From contig CAYHQN010000003.1 of the NCBI GenBank assembly GCA_964358545.1, forward strand, positions 1-64,000: a DNA stretch of 64,000 nucleotides, read 5' to 3'. Shown in pieces: positions 37,120 to 45,559 of the stretch. The translations under genes were made by a program, and so were the position numbers. A model generated the notes under the pieces. It saw only the letters and a program-made list of their open reading frames with translations, had not been told where the DNA came from and ran no database searches. Source of the DNA: CAINVV01 sp031432175 (lineage in GTDB: Bacteria; Bacteroidota; Bacteroidia; Bacteroidales; Prolixibacteraceae). Position 1 is the stretch's first letter, and every line of letters begins with the position of its first letter.

Positions 37120-37203
37120 TGTTTTTCTATTTTACTGCAAGACGTATTTTCTTAGGCCTTACCCTACATCACCGAAAATTATTTTAAAAGAATTATAAAT
37201 AAA

Positions 37204-37233
37204 TTGCCACCTCAAATAAACAGCTTACCTTTG
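37204..37233 (+). promoter_or_regulatory. Bacteroidota-type promoter of the ECF sigma gene
   Basis: TTG at 37204-37206 (-33 element) is separated by 19 bases from TACCTTTG at 37226-37233, which fits the -7 consensus TAnnTTTG exactly. The sigma ATG at 37266 lies about 27 bases beyond the expected start site. The housekeeping-type promoter suggests basal expression of the sigma factor. Confidence 0.65.
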
Positions 37234-37265
37234 TGAGGAAGAACTAATTGACCAGAACCACTATA

Positions 37266-37868
37266 ATGAAGATTGAAAATGAAGAGAGTGACCAATTTTT
37301 GGTTGCACAGCTACATTTGGGAAAGGAGGAAGCCTTCGATTTCATTTTCAGAAAGTACTATAAAGGATTAACTGTTCAGGCAATACGGTTTGTACATGAT
37401 CAGGATACAGCACAGAGTCTTGTTCAGGATTGTTTTGTGTCATTTTGGAAAAAGCGTTACGAAATATCGAATATCGATCATCTCTATTCATATCTATTTT
37501 TCATGGTGCGGAACCGGTGTATCGACCATTTGAGGAAACAGCAACTGCATCGACAGGTTCCTATTACAAATCAGACAGATTTTCCGGAAAATGAAACAGA
37601 GCAGCAGATCGGAGCCAATGACCTGAGTTCCCATTTGTGGCAGTCAATTTCCAAACTTCCCGAACGATGTCGTATGGCATTCGAATACAGCAGAATAGAC
37701 GGTTTTACCTATTCCCAGATTGCCGGGAAAATGGGAATATCCGACAAGGCTGTTGAAGCGCTAATCAGCAGATCATTGAAATTATTACGTGCCAACCTGG
37801 TTGATTTTTTGAGCATTATAATTCTGTTAGCGATTAAGATTTCGTATTTTGTGCGCTTATTTGAATAG
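37266..37868 (+). CDS. ECF RNA polymerase sigma factor (Bacteroidota PUL type)
   Basis: 200 residues from the ATG at 37266; a TTG 18 bases upstream is less likely. Region 2 includes AFDFIFRKYYKGLTVQAIRFV and the SYLFFMVRNRCIDHLRKQ block. Region 4 has ISKLPERCRMAFEYSRIDGFTY followed by a helix-turn-helix (SQIAGKMGISDKAVEALISR). The C-terminus has a hydrophobic tail (FLSIIILLAIKISYFV). It should direct RNA polymerase to the SusC promoter when released by the divergent FecR protein. Its 3' end overlaps the open frame of mfd, an unusual neighbour for a PUL regulator. Confidence 0.94.
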   Translation: MKIENEESDQFLVAQLHLGKEEAFDFIFRKYYKGLTVQAIRFVHDQDTAQSLVQDCFVSFWKKRYEISNIDHLYSYLFFMVRNRCIDHLRKQQLHRQVPITNQTDFPENETEQQIGANDLSSHLWQSISKLPERCRMAFEYSRIDGFTYSQIAGKMGISDKAVEALISRSLKLLRANLVDFLSIIILLAIKISYFVRLFE

Positions 37869-37875
37869 CCACAAA

Positions 37876-40800
37876 TTGGAACTCACAGATTTTCTGCATT
37901 TATACCGCTCTCATCCGTCCCTGATCGAATTAAAAGAATCACTTACCACCTCCGGGGCAAAAAAAATCTCGGTTTCGGGACTATCCGGATCATCCGCAAC
38001 TGTAGCCTTTTCGGTACTGAGAGAGATGGTATCTTACCAGTCCCTTTTCATTCTTGCCGACCGCGAAGAAGCAGCCTTTTTTTTCGATGACCTTCAGGTG
38101 CTCGGCCGTGAGAACGAGTTGCTGTTCTTCCCGTCATCCTACAAACGAAACATCTGGCACGACCACATCGACAACGAAAATATCATTCTTCGCACCGATG
38201 TTTTAAATAAGTTATCCGTTAAGGAGAAAAACTACTTGATCGTAACCTATCCTGAAGCAATTATGGAGATGGTTGTCTCTGAAACCGGACTTCAGAAGCA
38301 CACCCTCCACGTCAAAACCGGCGAAAAGCTTTCGATCCCTTTCATCAATGAACTCCTTTACGAATACGGTTTTGAAAGGGTCGAATTTGTTTTTGAGCCG
38401 GGACAGTATTCCATCCGGGGATCCATTGTCGACATATTCTCCTATTCCAATGAAGATCCATACCGCATCGATTTCTTCGGNNNNNNNNNNNNNNNNNNNN
38501 NNNNNNNNNNNNNNNNNNNNNNNNNNNNNNNNNNNNNNNNNNNNNNNNNNNNNNNNNNNNNNNNNNNNNNNNNNNNNNNNAATTTCGATCTTTTGGGAGC
38601 TAATTTAAAAGAGAACAGACACAAAGGATACCATAACCTGATTCTATCTTCAAGTTCAAAACAGATCGATAGGTTACATGCCATTTTTGACGACAAAGGC
38701 GATCCGCAAAAGCTTGATTCACTGCCATTTGCCCTGCAGGAAGGCTTCATAGACCACGATCTGAAGATCTGCTGTTACAACGACCATCAAATCTTTGAAC
38801 GTTACCACAGGTACAAACTTCGAACCAAAAAGCCTTCACGTCAGGCCATTACGCTCAAAGAGCTGAGCAAACTCCAGGTAGGCGATTATGTCGTTCATAC
38901 CGACCACGGGATTGGAAAATTTGCCGGATTGGTACGTACCGAGGTGAATGGAAATGTTCAGGAGGCAGTAAGACTCTCCTACCGGGATAACGACTCGCTG
39001 CTGGTGAGCATCCATTCGCTTCACCGAATCTCCAAATACAAAGGGAAAGAGGGACAGGAACCTACCATCCACAAGCTCGGTACGGCTGCATGGCAGAACA
39101 TGAAGAACAAAACCAAGAGCAAAGTAAAAGATATTGCACGTGAGCTGATTGCCCTCTATGCTGCCAGAAAAATGGAGAAAGGTTATGCCTACATGGCGGA
39201 TACTTACCTCCAGCAGGAGCTGGAAGCCAGTTTCATTTACGAGGACACGCCCGATCAGATCAAGGCAACCATCTCTGTGAAAGAGGATATGGAGCGGTTG
39301 ATGCCCATGGACCGGCTTATTTGCGGCGATGTAGGTTTCGGTAAAACGGAGATCGCGGTACGCGCTGCGTTCAAAGCGGTAACAGACAGCAAGCAGGTGG
39401 CCATTCTGGTACCTACCACCATTCTGGCTTTGCAGCACTTCAAAACCTTCAGGGAGAGGTTGAAGGACTTTCCCTGTAATGTAGAATACATCAGCAGATT
39501 GCGTCATTCGGCTGATGTAAAAAGAGTAATACATGACCTTTCAACCGGAAAAGTGGATATCCTCATTGGCACCCACAAGATGATTGGAAAGGATGTCAAA
39601 TTCAAGGATCTGGGATTGCTGATTGTCGATGAAGAACAGCGATTTGGCGTTTCGGTCAAGGAAAAATTAAAGCAACTAAAAATCAATGTGGATACTTTGA
39701 CCCTTACGGCTACGCCCATTCCACGTACACTTCAGTTTTCGCTGATGGGTGCCCGGGATCTTTCCATCATCAGCACTCCCCCGCCCAATCGCTATCCAAT
39801 TTCTACCGAGGTCCACTCATTCGATGAGGAGGTAATCAGGGAAGCCATTACCTACGAAGTATCCAGGGGTGGTCAGGTATTCTTCATCAACAACAGGGTC
39901 AACAACATCTATGAACTTGAACGGCTGATTCACAAGCTATGTCCGGGTGTCAGGACCATCGTCGGTCATGGTCAGATGGAAGGTGATAAGCTGGAAAAAG
40001 TAATGTTCGATTTTATCAACGGCGATTTTGATGTTTTAATTGCTACTACCATCATTGAATCAGGGCTGGATATTCCAAATACCAATACCATTCTGATCAA
40101 CAATGCGCAAAACTTCGGATTGAGTGAACTTCATCAGTTACGTGGTCGCGTTGGAAGATCAAATAAAAAAGCCTATTGCTATCTGTTAACGCCACCACTG
40201 GAGGCAATGACACCGGAGGCCAGGCGAAGGTTACAGTCCATTGAGGAGTTTTCGGATATTGGCAGTGGATTTAGTTTGGCCATGCAGGATCTTGACATCC
40301 GCGGAGCTGGTAACCTGCTGGGAGGTGAACAGAGTGGATTCATCGCTGATATTGGTTTCGAAGCCTATCAGCGGATTCTTAACGAAGCGATGGAAGAGCT
40401 TAGAAACGATGAATTCCAGGGCGTTTTTGAAGAACAGGAGATCAAAGACCAGCAGAACGCTTTCTTGCAAACATCTTTTATCAGGGATTGTACCATCGAT
40501 ACCGATCTGGAGCTCCTCTTCCCGGATGATTATGTCTCCAGCACCTCCGAACGGGTTTTACTCTACCGCGAGTTGGATGACCTGAAAGGTGAAGAGACAC
40601 TCAAATTATTTGAAAAGACGCTTTTGGATCGGTTTGGTCAGATTCCAAAACAGGCGATGGAACTGCTTGATGTGGTAAGGTTGCGATGGTTGGCCATTAC
40701 CCTGAACATGGAAAGACTGATCATCAAGGATAAAAAAATGATCTGCTATCTACCTTCTGATCAGAGCTCTAAATACTATTATTCAAAAGAATTCGCAGGG

Positions 40801-40965
40801 TTGATGCAGTGGATAAGTAAAAATCCTGCCCAGTGTAAAGTCAAAGAAAACAAAGGAAAACTAGCCGTGATTTTGGAGCGGATTGAGTCCATTCACGATG
40901 CGTTATCTATCTTGCAGGCGATATCCCTTTATTTAACTTTAAAAAGAGAGCAGGAATCAGTATGA
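37876..40965 (+). CDS. mfd: transcription-repair coupling factor Mfd (contains sequence gap)
   Basis: The protein has the UvrB-like N-terminal region, a CarD-like RNA polymerase-interaction domain (LQVGDYVVHTDHGIGKF), Walker A GDVGFGKTE, DEEQ box (IVDEEQRFGV), the QLRGRVGRS motif VI and the TRCF C-terminal domain. Mfd removes stalled RNA polymerase at DNA damage and recruits UvrA. No ATG lies near the N-terminus. The TTG at 37876 (MELTDFLHLYRSHPSL) fits the usual Bacteroidota start best; TTG codons at 37849 and 37861 overlap the sigma gene. A -7-like TATTTTG lies at 37845-37851. The 100 N at 38481-38580 stand for a larger piece: homologues have about 130 residues between YRIDFFG and NFDLL, so roughly 390 bases are missing. 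Confidence 0.93.
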   Translation: MELTDFLHLYRSHPSLIELKESLTTSGAKKISVSGLSGSSATVAFSVLREMVSYQSLFILADREEAAFFFDDLQVLGRENELLFFPSSYKRNIWHDHIDNENIILRTDVLNKLSVKEKNYLIVTYPEAIMEMVVSETGLQKHTLHVKTGEKLSIPFINELLYEYGFERVEFVFEPGQYSIRGSIVDIFSYSNEDPYRIDFFXXXXXXXXXXXXXXXXXXXXXXXXXXXXXXXXXXNFDLLGANLKENRHKGYHNLILSSSSKQIDRLHAIFDDKGDPQKLDSLPFALQEGFIDHDLKICCYNDHQIFERYHRYKLRTKKPSRQAITLKELSKLQVGDYVVHTDHGIGKFAGLVRTEVNGNVQEAVRLSYRDNDSLLVSIHSLHRISKYKGKEGQEPTIHKLGTAAWQNMKNKTKSKVKDIARELIALYAARKMEKGYAYMADTYLQQELEASFIYEDTPDQIKATISVKEDMERLMPMDRLICGDVGFGKTEIAVRAAFKAVTDSKQVAILVPTTILALQHFKTFRERLKDFPCNVEYISRLRHSADVKRVIHDLSTGKVDILIGTHKMIGKDVKFKDLGLLIVDEEQRFGVSVKEKLKQLKINVDTLTLTATPIPRTLQFSLMGARDLSIISTPPPNRYPISTEVHSFDEEVIREAITYEVSRGGQVFFINNRVNNIYELERLIHKLCPGVRTIVGHGQMEGDKLEKVMFDFINGDFDVLIATTIIESGLDIPNTNTILINNAQNFGLSELHQLRGRVGRSNKKAYCYLLTPPLEAMTPEARRRLQSIEEFSDIGSGFSLAMQDLDIRGAGNLLGGEQSGFIADIGFEAYQRILNEAMEELRNDEFQGVFEEQEIKDQQNAFLQTSFIRDCTIDTDLELLFPDDYVSSTSERVLLYRELDDLKGEETLKLFEKTLLDRFGQIPKQAMELLDVVRLRWLAITLNMERLIIKDKKMICYLPSDQSSKYYYSKEFAGLMQWISKNPAQCKVKENKGKLAVILERIESIHDALSILQAISLYLTLKREQESV
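38481..38580. other. assembly gap (100 N) inside mfd
   Basis: Exactly 100 N mark a scaffold join of unknown real length. Judged from family length, the true gap is about 300-400 bases. The gene carries on in the same frame after the gap by the placeholder length only, so frame continuity across it has no meaning. Confidence 0.99.
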
Positions 40966-41609
40966 GATCAGCCAATCTAACCAAAATCTCTCTGCGCGGA
41001 AGAATAATTATCCTGAATATTCTCTTTCTCAGTGCCTTTTGCTGTCAGCTCAATGCCCAGACTTCCCGTCTGATTTTACAAGCGCAGCGCGAGCAAATTC
41101 TCAAAGATTCGCTTCGAAAAGCGATACAGGGAACGGCTACGGATACCATGCTTCATTTTAGTTTTCCACCCATTGAGATTAGGGGTGAATACATTTACAA
41201 AAACAGAAAGCAAGAAAAGAAGTACCACCTGCTGTACGAAGATATCAAACGGACTTACCCACTTTCGCAAATAGTTTCGAGTGAGGTTAAACTGGTTAAT
41301 GCCGAACTGGATTCCATCTACCGGACAAAAGCCAAGGGAAAGGCCTACCTAAAATGGTATGAAAAACATATTTACAACACCTACATTGATACACTTAAAT
41401 CATTAAATATAAGGCAGGTAAAACTATTTATCAAACTAATAAACAGAGAAACCGGAAGTTCTCCTTACGAGTTAATAAAGAAATATCGGGGTGGTCTTGA
41501 TGCTTTCCTTTGGCAACTTTCTGCAAATGCCCTGATGGTAAATCTCAAAAGTGAATATGACCCTGTTGAGGATGCCATGATTGAGGATATTATCACTAAA
41601 TTTTACTGA
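40962..41609 (+). CDS. DUF4294 domain protein (secreted)
   Basis: 215 residues with a signal peptide (IIILNILFLSAFCCQLNAQ). The core (FPPIEIRGEYIYKNRKQEKK then YHLLYEDIKRTYPLSQ) is typical of DUF4294 proteins, which are conserved in Bacteroidota next to housekeeping genes and have no assigned function. The start codon overlaps the mfd stop by ATGA, so the two genes are translationally coupled. Charged and helical throughout, without membrane segments after the signal. Likely periplasmic. Confidence 0.85.
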   Translation: MRSANLTKISLRGRIIILNILFLSAFCCQLNAQTSRLILQAQREQILKDSLRKAIQGTATDTMLHFSFPPIEIRGEYIYKNRKQEKKYHLLYEDIKRTYPLSQIVSSEVKLVNAELDSIYRTKAKGKAYLKWYEKHIYNTYIDTLKSLNIRQVKLFIKLINRETGSSPYELIKKYRGGLDAFLWQLSANALMVNLKSEYDPVEDAMIEDIITKFY

Positions 41610-41626
41610 TTTAGTTACTTTTTTTC

Positions 41627-41634
41627 TAAATTTG
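41627..41634 (+). promoter_or_regulatory. -7 element TAAATTTG upstream of nagB
   Basis: TAAATTTG fits the Bacteroidota -7 consensus TAnnTTTG. It lies 79 bases before the GTG start of the nagB fusion gene. No clear TTG -33 element is present at the proper distance, so the assignment rests on the -7 box alone. Confidence 0.45.
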
Positions 41635-41712
41635 ACGTATAAATTGTTCAAGGATCCCATCTTTGATGCCGATCAGTAAAGAAAAGTCCTGTCACCCATT
41701 AAAGTTTTAACT

Positions 41713-43701
41713 GTGATAAATCTCAACCGCAAATTACAGAGTCAAAATCCAATCTTTGACCATTCATTGGATCATTTACCAACCAATCTCACCCATCGGG
41801 ATGTACTCACCAAATACGAGAAAATTCCAACATTCATTTATCAGGAGAGCTCGGATGCATCCTATGAAGTGGCCAAAGAGGTTGCTGAGCTGATCCTCTC
41901 CAAACAGGAAAAAGGTGAAAAGTGCGTATTGGGCTTACCAACAGGTTCAACCCAATTAGGAATTTATGCAGAATTGGTAAGAATGCATAAGGAGGAAGGG
42001 TTGAGTTTTCGGAATGTGATTACTTTTAATCTGGATGAATATTATCCGCTATCCTCCCACTCTATCCACAGCTACCATCATTACATGCGGTTGCACTTCT
42101 TTAACCATGTGGATATTTTGCCCGAAAATATCCATATTCCGGATGGTACCATTTTACTGGAAGAGGTGCATGATTTTTGCCGTGATTATGAAGCAAAGAT
42201 TGAAAAGGCAGGTGGCATAGACCTGTTGCTATTGGGGATCGGCCGTAGTGGTCACATTGGTTTCAATGAACCTGGCTCCGGGAAAAACACCAAAACCCGT
42301 ATCATCACACTTGACCCTGTCACCAAACAGGAAGAAGCATTACAATTCCGGGGTTTCATGAATGTTCCGCGGAGTGCCATCACAATTGGAATTTCAACTA
42401 TTCTGAATGCCAAGAAGATAATCCTTGCCGCTTTTGGTGAAACAAAGGCAAAAGTGATCAAACAGATGGTTGAAGATGAACCCAACAACCTGGTGCCTGC
42501 CTCATATCTCCAATATCATACAAATGCCAAGGTCATTCTTGACAGCGGCTCTGCCTTAAACCTGATCAGGATGAAGACCCCATGGCTGCTCGACAGCATG
42601 GACTGGTCGGAAGATCTTCTGATTAGAAAGGCGGTTTTGTGGTTGTGTTCGAAAACCGGTAAACCGCTGCTGAAATTGACGGGGAAAGATTACAACGACT
42701 TTGGCTTAAGCGATCTCCTGGCAACAGTAGGTTCAGCATACAAAATCAACATTAAGGTTTTCAATGACTTGCAACATACCATCACCGGATGGCCGGGAGG
42801 AAAACCGGATGTAGATGATACCTTTCGTCCTGAAAGGGCAGAGCCTGCTCAAAAAAGGGTGGTTATTTTCAGCCCTCATCCCGACGATGATGTCATCTCT
42901 ATGGGTGGTACATTGTTACGTTTGATCGAACAAGGCCATGATGTCCATGTTGCCTACCAGGTTTCAGGAAATTTTGCGGTATCTGATGAATACGTTACCC
43001 GTTTTCTCGATTTTCATCAGGAATACATCGAATTTTATGACAAAGAAAATCCGGTGGCCCAACTTCAGCAGGAAAAGATCCTCGATTTCATTAAAAATAA
43101 AAAGGACAACGATGTTGACATCCCTGATTTAAGAAAAGTTAAGGGTTTGATCAGGAGAATGGAAGCCAGATCGGCGTTGAGATATTTTGGGTTAAAAAAT
43201 GAGAACATCCATTTTCTCGACCTTCCTTTTTATGAAACGGGACTCAAGTCCAAAGCTCCTATCGGTGAACAAGACATTCAGATTATCATGAATCTGGTGG
43301 AGAAGATTCAGCCGCATCAAATATTCGCCGCAGGCGATTTATCTGATCCGCACGGTACCCACAGGGTATGTCTGGATGCCATTTTTATCACCCTGGAGCA
43401 TCTTAAAACACATGCCTGGATGAATGATTGCTGGGTGTGGTTGTACAGAGGGGCCTGGGCAGAATGGGATGCCGACCAGATTGAGATGGCAGTACCCATC
43501 AGCCCGATCGAACTGTCGAGAAAAAGAGAGGCTATTTTACGCCACCAGTCACAAAAAGAGGGAGCCATGTTTATGGGTGAGGACGAGCGTGAATTCTGGC
43601 AACGTGCCGAAGAGAGAAACCGCTCGACTGCAAATCTTTACGATGCTCTTGGTATGGCCGAATACGAAGCCATGGAAGCCTTTGTCAAGTATTATCCATG
43701 A
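41713..43701 (+). CDS. nagB: glucosamine-6-phosphate deaminase fused to a PIG-L deacetylase-like domain
   Basis: 662 residues starting with GTG at 41713. Residues about 30-300 are a NagB domain with LPTGSTQLG, ITFNLDEYYPL (the expected catalytic Asp) and GIGRSGHIGFNEPGS. The Asp before GHI in E. coli NagB is Ser here; I recall Thr in Bacteroides fusions, so this may be normal for the group. Residues about 375-650 are a PIG-L/LmbE zinc deacetylase domain with SPHPDDDVISMGG and DPHGTHR supplying metal ligands. NagB turns glucosamine-6-phosphate into fructose-6-phosphate and ammonia. The fused domain could remove an acetyl group beforehand, which would merge the NagA and NagB steps; this is inference. 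It lies between DUF4294 and GHL10 genes. Confidence 0.9.
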   Translation: MINLNRKLQSQNPIFDHSLDHLPTNLTHRDVLTKYEKIPTFIYQESSDASYEVAKEVAELILSKQEKGEKCVLGLPTGSTQLGIYAELVRMHKEEGLSFRNVITFNLDEYYPLSSHSIHSYHHYMRLHFFNHVDILPENIHIPDGTILLEEVHDFCRDYEAKIEKAGGIDLLLLGIGRSGHIGFNEPGSGKNTKTRIITLDPVTKQEEALQFRGFMNVPRSAITIGISTILNAKKIILAAFGETKAKVIKQMVEDEPNNLVPASYLQYHTNAKVILDSGSALNLIRMKTPWLLDSMDWSEDLLIRKAVLWLCSKTGKPLLKLTGKDYNDFGLSDLLATVGSAYKINIKVFNDLQHTITGWPGGKPDVDDTFRPERAEPAQKRVVIFSPHPDDDVISMGGTLLRLIEQGHDVHVAYQVSGNFAVSDEYVTRFLDFHQEYIEFYDKENPVAQLQQEKILDFIKNKKDNDVDIPDLRKVKGLIRRMEARSALRYFGLKNENIHFLDLPFYETGLKSKAPIGEQDIQIIMNLVEKIQPHQIFAAGDLSDPHGTHRVCLDAIFITLEHLKTHAWMNDCWVWLYRGAWAEWDADQIEMAVPISPIELSRKREAILRHQSQKEGAMFMGEDEREFWQRAEERNRSTANLYDALGMAEYEAMEAFVKYYP

Positions 43702-43724
43702 TTAATATTTTACTATAATTTAAG

Positions 43725-43756
43725 GAATGACCTCTCAATCAATTGACTGGTCATTC
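43725..43756 (+). terminator. weak hairpin between nagB and the GHL10 gene
   Basis: GAATGACC (43725-43732) and GGTCATTC (43749-43756) form an 8-bp stem with a 16-base loop, 24 bases after the nagB stop. It lacks a clear U tail, so it may be a processing site or a weak terminator. Confidence 0.3.
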
Positions 43757-43787
43757 TTGATAATTGCCAGACGACAAAAAATAACCA

Positions 43788-45512
43788 ATGAACCTATTTC
43801 AAAATTTTCTGTTTCGACTCTCTATTTTACTGGTTTTCACTCCCTATTTAAGTTCTGGTGCAACAATTAATCATGAAACTGATGTCACAGGCATAAAGGA
43901 AGTTCCGAATCAGTCAAGATTAAGTGAATTCAGGGCAGTTTGGATTGCCACTATCAATAACATCGACTGGCCCTCAAATTCCAATTTACCGGTTGAAGCA
44001 CAAAAGGGTGAATTTTTAAGATTGTTGGATACCTTTCAAAAGTTCAACCTGAATGTGGTCATTCTTCAGGTAAGAGCTGCCTCAGATGCGTTCTATGAGT
44101 CAAAATCAGAACCATGGTCCCATTTTCTTACCGGAAAACAAGGCAAAGCCCCCAGGCCCTATTATGATCCTTTGGCTTGGGCCATTGAAATGTGCCACCA
44201 GCGGGGAATGGAGCTTCATGCCTGGTTTAATCCCTTCAGGGTACGTAATCTGGGATTTTATCCGCTTGATCCCAACAGTTTTGCGGCCAAACACCCTCAA
44301 TACGTTAAAGAGTTTGACAAAAAATACTTTCTGGATCCGGGATACCCTGAAGTTATCTCACATTTGGTGGAAGTAATTGCAGAAGTAGCAACCAATTATG
44401 ATGTAGACGCCATTCTCCTGGATGACTATTTTTATCCCTATCCGGTAGATGGAAAGAAATTTGGGGATGAGAAAAGCTTTGCCAAATATGGCCGGCATTT
44501 TTATCCCAAACGATTGAAAGAGTGGAGAAGGGAAAATATCAACCACTTTATCTCCTCCCTGCACGATACCCTGGTGCAAGTAAATCCGAAAATAAAATTC
44601 GGCATAAGTCCGTTTGGCATCTGGCGAAATATATCTGTCGATCCGGCTGGTTCTGCCGGACTCCGGGGAATGAGCTCCTATGACGATTTGTACGCTGATG
44701 TTCGCAAATGGCTGATGAATGGATGGATAGATTACGTGATCCCTCAGTTATACTGGGAAAAAGGGAATCATTTCGGCGACTTTACCTCTTTGGTGCAATG
44801 GTGGAGCGAAAATAGTTATGGAAAGCCCCTGTACATTGGTCAGGCATTGTACAAATCGACTGCCGGGAAGAATGGTTGGGCACAGCCGGATGAGTTAACC
44901 GACCAGATCAATTATTTAAGGACCAACCAAAAAGTCAGGGGATTTGCCTTCTACAGTGCCTCCAACATTCAAAAATTGTCGGCAACACAGGTAAAAGCTT
45001 TGAGAGGAAACCAACTCAATTCAGTTGCTGCCATAGATGATAACCGTCACGTTCCTGTTGCAGCTCCTTCTGCTGTTTCAACCCCTGTGGTCGCACCATC
45101 GACATCAGCCCAAATCGAAGAGCTGATCCGAAAAGAACTTATCCACTCACTCGATTTTAATCCAATTTCCATCCGACCGGAATTGAGTGCCTTACCAGGA
45201 AAAATTACGCTGGTAAAACAGTCCGACGGAAGCAGAATCCTATCCTTGAAAACGGATGAAAATTCAATTTCTGAATGGTATGCACTGGTTTCATTCAAAA
45301 GCACAGGAAAAAGAAGATACAGGCAGATCGTCCAGGAAATTTCAAAATCAGCCGAATTCAATTTGTCCGAACAAAAATGGAAAGAGTTGAAAGAGATGGA
45401 ATTGTTGCTGGTATCCAGAGATATAAATAATAAAACAGATCGATATTCCAATTTTTTTCAGTTGAAAAGAAGAAGAATCAAAACGCTGGAGAACCCTTTC
45501 AGACATTCATGA
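43788..45512 (+). CDS. GHL10-type glycosyl hydrolase-like lipoprotein or secreted protein
   Basis: 574 residues with an N-terminal hydrophobic signal (FRLSILLVFTPYLSSG). The main domain begins with SEFRAVWIATINNIDWPS and includes LNVVILQVRAASDAFYESK, MELHAWFNPFRV and ISPFGIWRN. This is the pattern of the DUF187/GHL10 family related to YngK, which is thought to act on glycans or peptidoglycan-linked sugars. A Ser/Thr/Pro/Ala-rich linker at about 425-445 (VAAPSAVSTPVVAPSTSA) joins a C-terminal region without a recognised domain. Placement after nagB could mean amino-sugar recycling, but they need not be co-transcribed. Confidence 0.82.
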   Translation: MNLFQNFLFRLSILLVFTPYLSSGATINHETDVTGIKEVPNQSRLSEFRAVWIATINNIDWPSNSNLPVEAQKGEFLRLLDTFQKFNLNVVILQVRAASDAFYESKSEPWSHFLTGKQGKAPRPYYDPLAWAIEMCHQRGMELHAWFNPFRVRNLGFYPLDPNSFAAKHPQYVKEFDKKYFLDPGYPEVISHLVEVIAEVATNYDVDAILLDDYFYPYPVDGKKFGDEKSFAKYGRHFYPKRLKEWRRENINHFISSLHDTLVQVNPKIKFGISPFGIWRNISVDPAGSAGLRGMSSYDDLYADVRKWLMNGWIDYVIPQLYWEKGNHFGDFTSLVQWWSENSYGKPLYIGQALYKSTAGKNGWAQPDELTDQINYLRTNQKVRGFAFYSASNIQKLSATQVKALRGNQLNSVAAIDDNRHVPVAAPSAVSTPVVAPSTSAQIEELIRKELIHSLDFNPISIRPELSALPGKITLVKQSDGSRILSLKTDENSISEWYALVSFKSTGKRRYRQIVQEISKSAEFNLSEQKWKELKEMELLLVSRDINNKTDRYSNFFQLKRRRIKTLENPFRHS

Positions 45513-45559
45513 AAAAATGGATCATAAATTAAATGAAATCTAAATCATTGGTATAGTTT

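Noticed and set aside
38836..39534. 232-codon open frame on the minus strand
   Set aside because: It lies wholly opposite the well-conserved mfd helicase region, has no recognisable domain and is explained by codon bias in mfd.
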